Of a stretch of DNA of 57,054 nucleotides, positions 10,899 to 20,117 are shown one piece after another. The translations under genes and the position numbers were made by a program. How positions within the stretch are numbered: position 1 is the first letter of the stretch; every line of letters starts with the position of its first letter. Source of the stretch: Mesotaenium endlicherianum (taxonomy: Eukaryota; Streptophyta; Zygnematophyceae; Zygnematales; Mesotaeniaceae); the NCBI GenBank assembly GCA_009602735.1, contig WELA01000937.1, positions 8,155 to 65,208 on the forward strand, in the 5' to 3' direction. Below the pieces are notes generated by a model, which made no database searches, was not told the origin of the DNA, and was given only the letters and a program-made list of their open reading frames with translations.

Positions 10899-12575
10899 TT
10901 AAGGGGTTGTTCCTGGGGCTTCAGGATCAGGAGACGGAGATCTGGACCTAGATCTGGACAGCCCTCTAGGTCTGTCAGCTGGCCTTCTAAAGAACCCTGT
11001 TTGCTCTAAAGTTGGCCCTCGGGGAGAACGGAGGATGGTGGCCTGCTCTTCAACCACTTGGGTGTTGATTCCCACATAGACAGGCATTCCAGTAGGATGC
11101 TGAAATACATTGGCTAGAGGTACATGCCCCTGAGCGGAGGGGGAGGCTGGCATACCTCTGGCCCACCCGCGTGTCCCTCTTCTGGCACCCCTGTCCTCTG
11201 GGGATTTCTGTCTGTGTCTGCTGCCCAGTACCGTCAGATCAGCTTCCTCCCCTGCTTGGGCAGGTGGGCTGGGTGAGCGAGCGCGGGGTCCAGTTGTCGC
11301 CATAACGGGGATCACATTCCACACACCTGATCGTGGTTCTTTAGGAAGTGCCACTGCCTGTCCCTGGGTATCCTGAGTACCCGCTGCTGATGCTTCTCCT
11401 CTGCCTTGTTCTCCTTCCTCATCCTCCTCATCCTCCTCTTCGGAGAGAGTAGGGGTCTCGTCCACTAAGTCGTCCTGCTCCCTAGTAGACATGGAGTAGT
11501 CTACCGACCTCCCTTTCTTAGGGCGCGTTGGAGGGTGCTTGGCCTTCAGCCTACTGATATCTATCCGGCCTGCATTCTTTGCCCATTTGACAAAGGCATG
11601 CTTTCCCTTAGAGAAGTACTCTCTTCCCCTCCTCCTATGTTCCTTGGTCTCTGCATTCATATTGCTCAGGCATCCATTCAGCCTGGGGTCCCAAGGGGCA
11701 ATGTGAGGTGGTAGGATGAGATAGCCGTCTAGGCCATAGTGGAAGTCATCCGGTTGGGCTCGGTCACACTCCTGCTTCTTATTTGTGACGGTCATCCACC
11801 TCCAGTCTGTTGGCTGCTGGTAGTACTGGGGTCCGTGCTCAGCCTTCCTCAGTTTACACGGGAACCAGTGGGGAGAGAACATCTGCTGTCCTGCTTCCCT
11901 GGCCAAGTACTCCCAGCTCCTTCTCTCAACTTCATTGTAAGCTGGCAGGAGTGTGAGGTAGAATACCGTATCCTTAAAGCTATCGGGCCGCATGCTCACC
12001 ATCCGGATGAGTCTCTGATCTCCCACTATTCCCGGTATGGGGACCGGCTTGTCCTCTGAATCATCTGCGAGATACCGGGCCTGCTCTGCTGTATAGCCCA
12101 CCATCTTAGCATAATCTTCGTAAAGGACCACGCCGGTGTGTGTCTCGATGTACCTGTCCAGTGCTGTAGCTCCTTCCTTCTGTAGCAGTGTTGTCTGTTC
12201 CAGCCTGTTGATCTCCTGGGCTGCCAGCAATGCTTCCTTCAGGTTATCGAAGTTTTGGCCACCCACCACAGTATACCTGTAAGTGGCCAAGCTCTTCTGT
12301 CTGTCCGCTTCAATCTTTTTTCTTTTCTCCTCTTCTGCCGCTGCCGCTTCTTCTTGCTGTTTCTTCTGTCTCTCCTCCTCAGCCTTCCTGAGGTTTTCCG
12401 CTTCCTGATCCTTCTTCCTCTGTGCCTCTTCTGCCGCCTCTTGTTGTTTGCGGACCCTTTCTTGTTCTCTCCTGGTGAGGGACGTCGCCGCCAGCTCCTT
12501 CTGGTATTGCTCCATTGTCCTCCTGGCTTCTTCTGCCTTGCGCTTTCTGTCCTCCTTTTGTGTGGTGGGCGCCAT
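10899..12575 (-). CDS. Chromovirus ORF3, unknown function, fully open (558 aa)
   Basis: A long uninterrupted frame between pol and the 3' LTR, a position where simple Ty3/gypsy elements have no gene. I start it at MAPTT because the ATGs further upstream lie in a predicted leader intron. Layout: residues about 1-100 are a highly charged coiled coil (Lys/Glu/Gln/Arg heptads); about 105-330 look like a globular region with conserved blocks (YTVVGGQNFDNLKEALLAAQ; THTGVVLYEDYAKMVGYTA; FSPHWFPCK; DWRWMTV; DDFHYGLDGYLILPPHIAPW); then basic, an acidic Ser/Glu/Asp stretch, and a C-terminal SRSRSRSPSP tail like RS-domain proteins. I see no protease, envelope, signal peptide or membrane segment. Possible roles are nucleic-acid binding or assembly, but nothing proves one. 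Fragments of the same ORF lie at 332-790, 1664-2540, 25363-25803, 29151-29766 and 31982-32697. Confidence 0.85.
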   Translation of the reverse strand: MAPTTQKEDRKRKAEEARRTMEQYQKELAATSLTRREQERVRKQQEAAEEAQRKKDQEAENLRKAEEERQKKQQEEAAAAEEEKRKKIEADRQKSLATYRYTVVGGQNFDNLKEALLAAQEINRLEQTTLLQKEGATALDRYIETHTGVVLYEDYAKMVGYTAEQARYLADDSEDKPVPIPGIVGDQRLIRMVSMRPDSFKDTVFYLTLLPAYNEVERRSWEYLAREAGQQMFSPHWFPCKLRKAEHGPQYYQQPTDWRWMTVTNKKQECDRAQPDDFHYGLDGYLILPPHIAPWDPRLNGCLSNMNAETKEHRRRGREYFSKGKHAFVKWAKNAGRIDISRLKAKHPPTRPKKGRSVDYSMSTREQDDLVDETPTLSEEEDEEDEEGEQGRGEASAAGTQDTQGQAVALPKEPRSGVWNVIPVMATTGPRARSPSPPAQAGEEADLTVLGSRHRQKSPEDRGARRGTRGWARGMPASPSAQGHVPLANVFQHPTGMPVYVGINTQVVEEQATILRSPRGPTLEQTGFFRRPADRPRGLSRSRSRSPSPDPEAPGTTP

Positions 12576-12576
12576 C

Positions 12577-12679
12577 CTGCACATGTAACCAGGGCACAAG
12601 TTAGTAGGATATGGACCTTTGTCATAGGGATTGCAGGAAGTATGTTAGTATTTAGTATAGTGGCTTCGCTGCTGTTTAC
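12577..12679 (-). other. Predicted 103-nt leader intron of ORF3 (copy 2)
   Basis: Minus strand: donor AAG|GTAAAC, perfect branch site TACTAAC (plus-strand 12600-12606), acceptor GTGCAG|GATGGCG. Splicing places the ORF3 ATG one base inside the downstream exon and removes two upstream ATGs. Donor and branch site are conserved in the other two copies. Confidence 0.65.
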
Positions 12680-12842
12680 CTTACAGGATGATTGCTAAAA
12701 GTTGACGTAGTTGCGATGCGCTACACATAAACGTATGAGTGTGTTTTTATCGCTCTCGCTCACTAACTGTCATATATTTTCCCCTCCAACTTAAATGGAG
12801 ACAGGACCGCCTGTCACCTTCCCGTGTCAACTGAAATGACAG
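12680..12842 (-). other. Spacer between pol and ORF3 with duplicated PPT
   Basis: Contains on the plus strand CCCTCCAACTTAA (12782-12794), identical for 13 bases to the 3' PPT region (10788-10800), and TGACAG motifs. Shorter than the same spacer in the copies at 2649-2930 and 24975-25257, so this copy has lost part of it. Confidence 0.6.
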
Positions 12843-15674
12843 TTATGGAGGGACTCCAGCGGCCCGAAGGTGGAACCGTGTCAACGCCCCTTTGGCATTG
12901 GTCAAGTGGTCCTTAAACTCCCAAGTGTCCCCAGAGGCATCGTAACCCTTCCATCGAATGAGGTATTTCATGACATATTTAGACGATCGACGGACCGAGC
13001 GAGCGTCTAAAATCTCATCGACCTCATATTCCTCAGGGTCGCCGTCCCGGACAGCGGGGACCGGTCCCGGTTGGACAGGGAACCGACCTGTGAACAGTGT
13101 ATCACCTTTGATGTACGGTTCCAGGAAGGAGACATTAAAGACCGGGTGCCCCTTGTATTCAGCTGACATGTTCAGTTTGTAAGCATTCTGACCGACACGA
13201 CGGACCACCGAATATGGACCGACCCAGACAGGGCCAAGCTTTTTCTTGACCACACCAGGGAGGTACAGGTGCTGAGAATGCAGTTTGACTAAATCCCCCT
13301 TGGAAAATGTCAGTTCCCGACGGTGTTGATTAGCGTATTTTTGTTGGTTTTCTTGGGCCGTGTGCAAGTTTCGTTGGACTTCTGACAGGGTGTCAGCAAA
13401 CTCCTGAGTTAACTGGAGGGAGACCGGGTTGTCAATCCCTTCAGGGTGAGTTAAAGATTCCCCTAGCACATCTAGAGGAGACTTAGGGACTCTACCCAGG
13501 CTGAGTTCAAAAGGAGTTTTGCCCGTTGACGCGTGCACCGCACTGTTGACCGCAAACTGAATTTGAGGCAACAGGTCATCCCAATTATCTTGTTTTTGGT
13601 TAATATATGCTCTCAGCACCTCCTGCAGAACTCGGTTAGTTCTTTCAGTCTGCCCATCAGTCTGAGGGTGGTTTGCTGTGCTGAGCAGCTGTTTGACTCC
13701 CATTAACCCCATTAAAGCTCTCCAGAACTTAGAGGTGAATTTTGAGTCTCTGTCTGAGATGATATTAGAAGGGAGCCCATGTTGGCATACTACATGGTTG
13801 TAAAACTGTCTCGCTGTTTCGAGTGCAGTCACTTTGACAGTTGTGGGGATAAAAATGACCATTTTTGTCAGTTTATCCACGACTACCAGTATTGAATCAT
13901 GCCCGTTGGCAGTTCTTGGTAGTGAGACCACCCAGTCCATGGATATAGTTTCCCAGCGTCCCGCTGGGATGGGTAGCGGTTGCAAGAGACCTCCGGGTGG
14001 TGTGTGCCGAGACTTATTTCTCTGACACTGGTCACAGGACTTGACATATTTCAAGACCTCCCGGGGTAACCCCTCCCAATGATAATGTTTTGCCAGTTTG
14101 CCAACAGTTTTGGCCTGCCCCAAATGTCCACCCAGGAGACTGTCATGAGCTTGACTCAGTAAGAGAGACCTTATTTCCAAATTATTAGGAATGACCAGCT
14201 TCAGCCTGCCTGAAGTGGTTTCAGTCACCCAGACCCCTCCCTTGAGCTTATACCCGAGTGCGGTAGCACGACACATACCAGTAGTGGGGCTGGGCTCAAA
14301 TGTTGGGTCAGAAAGGTAGGCTTTCCTAAGTTGTTCAAGGAAGGACTTTTTCACCTTTAGTGAAGTGAGTGCACACAGGACTTTATCTACAGCATGCTGA
14401 CTAAAGTTCCTTTCTTGCAAGTCAGGTCTTCTAGAGAGTGCATCAGCAGGATTCAACTTCCCTGGTTTGTAGTCGATCTGGACTTGGAACTGCTCCAGCA
14501 TCTGGCTCCAGCGGTTCTCCCTCCTCGACAGCTTGGACTTCTTCTGAAAGTGGGTCAGAGCTAGATGATCTGTAATCACCTTAAAAGCTTTACCATGTAA
14601 GTATGCTCTCCACTGTTTGAGTACATGAATGATAGCTAGCAGCTCTTTATCATGCACTGAGTAATTAATCTCCGCTGGATTAAATTTCATAGACTCATAC
14701 AACACAGGATGCCACTCCTGCCGTACCTTACCATCCTTTGTGGTTTTGTCAGCAGGCTGCAACAAAATAGCACCCATGGCAAAATCAGAGGCATCAGTAA
14801 CCACCTGCACCGGTTTGCTGGGGTCATACACGGCTAGCACTGGGGCAGAACAAAGGGCATCTTTAAGGGTCTGGAAGGCAGCCTGCTGCTCTTCCCCCCA
14901 CACATACCCGATGTCTTTCTTAGTAAGGTCAGTCAGTTTACTGGCCTTTGTGGAATAATTCTCAATAAATCTCCTATAGTAGTTAGCCAACCTAAGGAAG
15001 GATCTAACTTCAGAGACAGACTGTGGTACTGGCCAGTCCCTTATGGTCTGGACTTTCTTAGGATCCACACTGATGCCCTCTTTACTGACAACGTGGCCTA
15101 AGAATTCATTACTTTCCTTAAAGAAATCACACTTGCTCATTTTAGCATACAAGTGATTTTTCCGCAGAGTGTCCAGGACAGTCGTTACGTGTTCAGTGTG
15201 CTGAGCTTCATCTTAAGAGCAAATTAAAATATCATCCAGGAAAACTTGCACAAACTTATCCAAATAAGGTCTGAAAATGTCATTCATAGCACCCATAAAG
15301 GTAGCAGGAGCATTAGTCAGTCCAAATGGCATCACGTTGAACTCATAGTGTCTATAACGTGTGCGGAAAGCAGTCTTGTGTTCATCCCCCTCAGCAATTC
15401 TGATTTGATGATAACCACTCTTGAGATCTATCTTACTGAACACCTTAGCGCCAGACAGGGTATCAAGCAAGTCCTCGATTCTGGGTAAAGCATACTTGTT
15501 CTTTACTGTAATTCTGTTCAGGGCTCTGTAATCCACACACATCCGCATACTGCCATCCTTTTTCTTAACAAATAGGATAGGTGCGCCGTACGGTGATTTA
15601 CTGGGAGAAATGTAACCATTTTCCTCCAACTCTGCAATCTGTGTTTTCAACTCCTCACTCTCCAAATAAGACAA
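12843..15674 (-). pseudogene. Chromovirus pol: RT, RNase H, integrase, chromodomain (one nonsense codon)
   Basis: Two parts in the same frame separated by a single TAA (near 15211). [37 protein letters not shown], catalytic FLDDIL. RNase [39 protein letters not shown]. Integrase: zinc-binding [10 protein letters not shown] with CDQCQRNKS, core Asp in SMDWVVSLP, Asp in ISDRDSKF, Glu in TDGQTERTN (DD-x-E complete). C-terminus: GPY/F ([11 protein letters not shown]), then a chromodomain ([31 protein letters not shown]). Apart from the stop, every catalytic residue is kept, so the copy may have died recently. It starts near MSYLESEEL, where the frame upstream is lost by an indel. In an intact element it would be expressed as gag-pol by -1 frameshifting. 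Confidence 0.93.
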
Positions 15675-16622
15675 GCCAAACGTGCGTTGCCAGGGTGCGT
15701 GGCTACCAGGTAATCAATCCTATGATCTACTTCCCGCTTAGGGGGTAGTCCTGGAGGCATATTAAACACATCCGTGTATTGAGCAACAATGTTTCAGCAG
15801 TAGGGTGTTCCGGAGGGTGTACCTTTATCTCAACCACTTCTTCAGGTTGAGGAGGTACCTCTCTTAGCAGCAGACAGAACATTCTGTCTTCCTTCTGGTT
15901 CCAGCTTTTGACGAACTCCATTGCATTCAGCAACTTGCATCCTTCTGGAAGCCTCTTCTTTTCCTTCATTTGCCATCCACACAGGACAAGAGGAAGAGCA
16001 CTGGTGGGTGCCAAGTCAGTCTGCCCATCACTGGCTCCTCTCACTTTAACTGTACCTCTGCTCCAACACTCTTCATCTTGATGTCTATTAAGCCAGGACC
16101 TCCCTAGCACGACATCATAAAAACCAGTGTTGAGTACCTCAAATGTAAGCGTTTCAGTTAGAACTGCAATGCAAGAACCTAACTGGACCTCAATAGGCTT
16201 GGTTATAACTCCTCCCGGGATACTTGAGGCATCTCCAAGGAATATTTTTCTATTCCCTTGGGTGACAGTAGGCAGCCTTAGCCGCTTAACTAAGTCCTTG
16301 TGAATAAAAGTATGTGACGCCCCTCCGTCAACAAATGCCCTCACCTTCCTACCTGCAATCATGCAATGCAGTAGGATAGGGGGGACTGTCTTTTCCTGAC
16401 TTTCGCATTGTTCTCCTGACGTAGCAAAGAAATGTTGGACATCAGGTGGAACAAGAGCATCCAGAGTGTGCACTCTCTGGACGTCTATATTGCTGATGGT
16501 CTCCTTTATCTGGTTGTCAGGCATGCATAGTGAATCCAGTTCAGCAGGACCCATAATACCTGCTACGAGGGCAGCTAGTGACGACTCACTATCTCTAGCA
16601 TCCTCACAGTCAGTAGACTGGA
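15675..16622 (-). pseudogene. Chromovirus pol 5' part: aspartic protease region
   Basis: Frame in -1 relative to gag. It begins right after the frameshift signal (VIQSTDCEDARDSESS) and includes MGPAELDSLCMPD. Retropepsin motif FVDGGASHTFI carries DGGA in place of the common DSGA or DTGA; the copy at 21279-21942 has the same motif, so it is a family trait. The flap and C-terminal parts follow (VVLGRSWL). Near 15800 an indel shifts the frame so the ORF ends at 15727, and a second shift near 15710 precedes the RT. Both are absent or different in the plus-strand copy, so they look like decay of this copy. Confidence 0.8.
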
Positions 16623-16647
16623 TTACTGACTGTTGCTGTCTTTTAAA
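16606..16647 (-). promoter_or_regulatory. Gag-pol -1 programmed ribosomal frameshift signal
   Basis: Minus strand, gag frame CCT TTA AAA GAC: the slippery heptamer T-TTA-AAA (plus-strand 16641-16647) fits X-XXY-YYZ. After a 7-nt spacer comes a perfect 10-bp stem, ACAGTCAGTA with TACTGACTGT (16624-16633 and 16606-16615), with an 8-nt loop. The gag stop lies inside the stem, and pol is open in the -1 frame across it. The same cassette is kept at 21186-21227 in another copy. Confidence 0.85.
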
Positions 16648-18101
16648 GGCTGGTCTTTTCTCTCGACCTTAGGCAGGTGCTTGACCGGACACTGTTCTCT
16701 GTAGTGGCCTTTCTGCTGACAATGGTAGCAAGTAGATTTTGCTGAGGCTGGTCTCGGCTTAGTCCTACCACCACCCCTTCCATAGCCACCTCGAGAGGGA
16801 CCACCTCTACCTCTAGACTGAATAGCATTGTACTCATACTCATATTCATCACCCTGATTATCCTCAGCCTGGTCTCCTTCAACTGCATTGTAGGAACCGT
16901 GGGGCTTTTTGACAATCTTAGACACCAAAGCGTTACTCTGGCGCTTGTGATTGAACTGCTGCTGATCCCAGGCGTCAGCATCCTGGATCAAGTCAGCCAG
17001 TTTCTCATACTTTTTCTCAGCAAAATGACCAGAGACCTCGGATTTCAAGCCATACCTGAAGTATGCTATCCTATACCGTTCTGGCAAATCAGGCTGCTTC
17101 ATCATGTTCTCTTGGAACTTTTGAGCAAACTCAGCAACTGAAGTGGTCTGCTTCAGTGTCAGGGAGATCATCGCATAGATAGCTTTCTCCTGCTGGTTGA
17201 TGACATCAAACTTCTCATGCAACTTCTCGACAAACTCTACCCACGTAGGGTCACCGAGTTGCCGAGCCTTACGCTCTTCCTTCCAGTAAAGCCACCAGTC
17301 TGCGGCACTGCCTTTCAGTAGCGCACCGGTGTGCCTGACCTTCTCGTAATCTTGCAGTTCTGGGTAGTTCTCCAGCCACTGCTCAACATCCGCGAGAAAC
17401 TTGATCAGGTAATATTTTCTGTTTCCCTCAGGATCATAGTCCTGGGGAGGTTTCGGCTTGGGCTTACTAGGCCCTCGGCCACCACCACTAGTGGTGTGAG
17501 ACCCCAGTTGGTCTCTGTCCCGGAGTAGGGACATTATGATTCTTTTGTCCTCCTGCTGGGACTGATACATGGTCGCCATTTGCGACTGCATCTGAACGAA
17601 CAATGCTCCCAAGTCTACATTTTGGGGTGGTAGATTAGCAAATGCAGCAGCAGCATTGGCATCTACTCGCTGAGTAGTGTCCTCAACAATCCCTCTTGCT
17701 CCTGCAGCAGCAATTCCTGCCGCATTCAGCCGGTCACGTATTTGACCTAGGGGTACATTGAGTTGTACGGCAGGAGGTGGGTTCAGAACATTGGCCCTTG
17801 ATGCCATAAGTTCTTCAACAGTGCGCTCGTCAGCTGGCTGTCCTTCCCTCCTTTGTATATCTTCAGCGGCCTTTGCTACTTGTTCAGCTTCTAGTCTGGC
17901 TATCTCCTCCTCAGCTTGCTGAGCTGCGACTGAGGCAATAGCAGCTGCCTCATCTGCAGCCTCCCTAGCTGCAGTATCCGCTACTGCTTCCGAATAGGTA
18001 CGGTTTCCCGCTATATGGCTTTCCGCCTGGTTTTCGACATTCTCGTTATCCTGGTTCTCCATGTCTCGGGAGTTGCTAGTTTGAGACCTTGTCCTTACCA
18101 T
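16623..18101 (-). CDS. Chromovirus Gag (492 aa) with zinc knuckle
   Basis: Complete frame from ATG (MVRTRSQTS) to TAA, starting about 20 bases after the PBS. Residues about 40-100 are Ala/Glu-rich and probably coiled; the retrotransposon capsid region follows (WLENYPELQDYEKVRHTG, WVEFVEKLHEKFDVI, YRIAYFRYGLKSEV). Near the C-terminus are an RGG-rich stretch and one CCHC zinc knuckle, CYHCQQKGHYREQC (C458, C461, H466, C471). Gag forms the virus-like particle and binds the element RNA in this family. The last codons overlap the frameshift signal. No internal stop, so this ORF may still be translatable. The plus-strand copy at 20591-21209 preserves only the 3' third. Confidence 0.92.
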   Translation of the reverse strand: MVRTRSQTSNSRDMENQDNENVENQAESHIAGNRTYSEAVADTAAREAADEAAAIASVAAQQAEEEIARLEAEQVAKAAEDIQRREGQPADERTVEELMASRANVLNPPPAVQLNVPLGQIRDRLNAAGIAAAGARGIVEDTTQRVDANAAAAFANLPPQNVDLGALFVQMQSQMATMYQSQQEDKRIIMSLLRDRDQLGSHTTSGGGRGPSKPKPKPPQDYDPEGNRKYYLIKFLADVEQWLENYPELQDYEKVRHTGALLKGSAADWWLYWKEERKARQLGDPTWVEFVEKLHEKFDVINQQEKAIYAMISLTLKQTTSVAEFAQKFQENMMKQPDLPERYRIAYFRYGLKSEVSGHFAEKKYEKLADLIQDADAWDQQQFNHKRQSNALVSKIVKKPHGSYNAVEGDQAEDNQGDEYEYEYNAIQSRGRGGPSRGGYGRGGGRTKPRPASAKSTCYHCQQKGHYREQCPVKHLPKVERKDQPLKDSNSQ

Positions 18102-18120
18102 ACAAAGAAGACTGTGATAA

Positions 18121-18135
18121 CTGCTCCGATACCAC
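18121..18135 (-). promoter_or_regulatory. Primer-binding site, initiator tRNA-Met type
   Basis: Minus strand: TGGTATCGGAGC one base after the 5' LTR. It differs by one base from the classic plant PBS TGGTATCAGAGC, complementary to the 3' end of initiator tRNA-Met. The same variant occurs at 28635-28646 in an unrelated gypsy element, suggesting the host tRNA carries the matching base. Confidence 0.85.
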
Positions 18136-18854
18136 TGAAATGAATCGACTTACCAAAGAGGCGATTAACAATTAATAAAGATCTTTATATCAGCAAGTAA
18201 TCTTTATGGTACTTTCCGTTAACTGTTTAACGGCAAAGGACAATACACTAGCAGGGAATAATACTCGTAAGTCAAATGCGAGTAAACTAGCATCAATGAT
18301 GCAAATCAGTAAACTCATACATAAGCAAGGTTAGAAGACAGTGCGTATCAATGGCTTCTCGCCTTGGATTCAGATCTCTCTCAGTAAGCTGTACAAGAGA
18401 GTTGGCCTCGTTTCCGAATGCCGAACTCGAGAGCAATGCCTAGCATATGTACATGGAATGAGTTTACTGTTCAACGGTCAGTGCGATGGCACCGCCTACC
18501 CGGGAGTTAACCACGTTGGTAGGACCTCGGTTAACCAAATCCACCGCCATCTCCCATCATCCCGAATAGCCATCCATCATGGGGATGTCCTCTGGCCATT
18601 CATCTAGCAGGTCGTACTTAGATGCATATCAAGGCAGTTCGCTGCTACCGAGCACGGAAGTCAGCTGGCTGTCAAAGAATTTGTCAGCAAGCTGACTTAA
18701 GTTGACTTCAGCCTGCTGCTTTCGGCCGAGTCATTAAACTGATAATTATGTAAAGTCCAGCAGACTGATTATTAACTAAAGTTCATCAGGTTGAACTTAA
18801 TTAACTATTAGATTTAAATGAATATTATATCCACTAATATACTGATTCATTACA
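18136..18854 (-). repeat. 5' LTR of the full-length chromovirus (719 bp)
   Basis: Starts TGAAATGAATCG and ends GATTCATTACA on the plus strand. Aligns end to end with 10066-10785 with about 25 differences. Flanked on the right by ATGAA, the partner of ATGGA at 10061-10065. Confidence 0.92.
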
Positions 18855-19128
18855 ATGAATCAGCAACATTGTTGCGTCCAAGGCGATATGCCCATCAAAA
18901 GTGAAACTTTTGCAAGAACTCAGACTAGTGCGTTTGCCGTCTTGATAATGTCGGTTGCAATTAGAAGAAAATGTTTGGACAGTGATTTGTAAGCAATGTG
19001 AGACCTTTGCAATCTTGCAAATAGCATCGCTAGACCTTTAAAGCATATACAATTGCCCAGAGCTCCAGCTTTTGTGGTTGAGTAGTTTTGTTCGGCAACT
19101 GTCAGCTTTCAACTCTGAAAATTGATAG
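18855..19128 (-). pseudogene. Older gypsy element, RNase H fragment
   Basis: Minus strand, across at least one frameshift and several stops, reads LTVAEQNYSTT, LELWAIVYALK, CYLQDCKGLTLLTNH, then NNVADSL. These are gypsy RNase H landmarks. The continuation past NVADSL lies at 10065 and below, on the other side of the full-length chromovirus. The 5' side is cut at 19128/19129 by another LTR. Confidence 0.75.
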
Positions 19129-20117
19129 TGTAACGTTCTTGTCTATCTCAAGAATCTTTGCTCGGCATTTAAGTAAAAATGATAAATCAATAGGAGAAAA
19201 TAACGACAACTATTAAAAATAATAATACTTGGGAAATATTGGTGAGAGAAATTCGAGGTAGAGATTGCGTGCTGTGAGAGTTGCACTCACAATGACTCTT
19301 GCAAGTATTTATAGTTGCACAACATGAGGCACTGGAGTGCTTTGAGTCACCTGCTAGAGCACTGGTTCATGTACAACAAAAACGGGAAAACGGGCGTTTC
19401 TTGTTCGGTCGAATATTTGAAACGGGGCGCTTGGCGTTTGGAGGTTAAGCTACGGTTTCCGAAAAACCATTTCACGCCACTCGGGCATTTTCGCAATCTC
19501 GCGTATTTTGAAAAGTCGCGACCGTTTGCGCGGTCGCGTACAAATTCATCCGACATGTACCATTGGTTACGGATAATCGTTTGGCCTATCGGTAAGGTGT
19601 GAACGAATTAATTGAAGAACGGGGGGTTCGAAACCCCAAGAATGCAAAGTTGACTATGCAATTTGTTTTCGTTTGATTTACGACTGTTGTGGAATCATGT
19701 TGACCCGAACCCAAGGTTTCCGGTCCGATCTCGGCCGGCGGCACACTTGGGCTGCCTTTGTTTGGTTTTCTTTCGAGTTAACGACTGTCGTTAACTCAAA
19801 ACCTTGACAGTCATTGTGTAAAACAATGATAGTCAAATACATGTAACTAATCGTTGATTAATTTACTCATTTTTTTATAATCAATTAAATTAACATTATG
19901 ATTGATGAAATCAATACTTTTGCAAAGAAATTGCAGTAACTTTTACGATTAAATGCATTTCAAAATTTCGGTTGTGTGCCATTTGACCGAAATTAGTCGA
20001 CACGCGTGTGTGTTAACAGTGCAATAAAAATGCAATCGTTTACGAATAAAAAGTATAACAATTTAAGAGTAATTAAGAAAATAATCTAAAGGCGCCTAGA
20101 AAGCTCGAATCGTTACA
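19129..20117 (-). repeat. Long LTR (about 989 bp) of a second chromodomain gypsy family
   Basis: Bounded by TGTAACG and CGTTACA. To its right, on the minus strand, is a purine tract (AAGAGGGGAGGAG) and then a chromodomain-coding fragment, so this is the 3' LTR of a minus-strand element. It contains a 23-bp near-perfect palindrome (19775-19797), a second hairpin (19804-19836) and tRNA-like A/B-box motifs (19582-19592 and 19625-19635), all conserved in the partial LTR at 32715-33291. The LTR start cuts directly into the older gypsy RNase H. Confidence 0.82.

Larger units (their letters stand above)
10066..18854 (-). mobile_element. Full-length Ty3/gypsy chromovirus with extra ORF3 (8.8 kb)
   Basis: Order on the minus strand: 5' LTR (18854-18136), PBS, gag, -1 frameshift signal, protease, RT, RNase H, integrase, GPY/F, chromodomain, spacer with PPT-like tract, leader intron, ORF3, hairpin and PPT, 3' LTR (10785-10066). 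Flanks are ATGGA (10061-10065) and ATGAA (18855-18859), a 5-bp target duplication with one change. I count about 25 differences between the two LTRs by eye (roughly 96-97% identity), so insertion is moderately old. Pol has a nonsense codon and frameshifts, so this copy is not autonomous, but ORF3 is fully open. Confidence 0.92.

Noticed and set aside
12575..12599. Upstream start of ORF3 at an earlier ATG in the same frame
   Set aside because: That ATG lies inside the predicted leader intron, whereas MAPTT is the first codon after the acceptor and is kept in all copies.
19582..19660. True tRNA gene in the long LTR
   Set aside because: A- and B-box-like motifs are present but I cannot pair an acceptor stem or a normal anticodon arm; reported only as tRNA-like.
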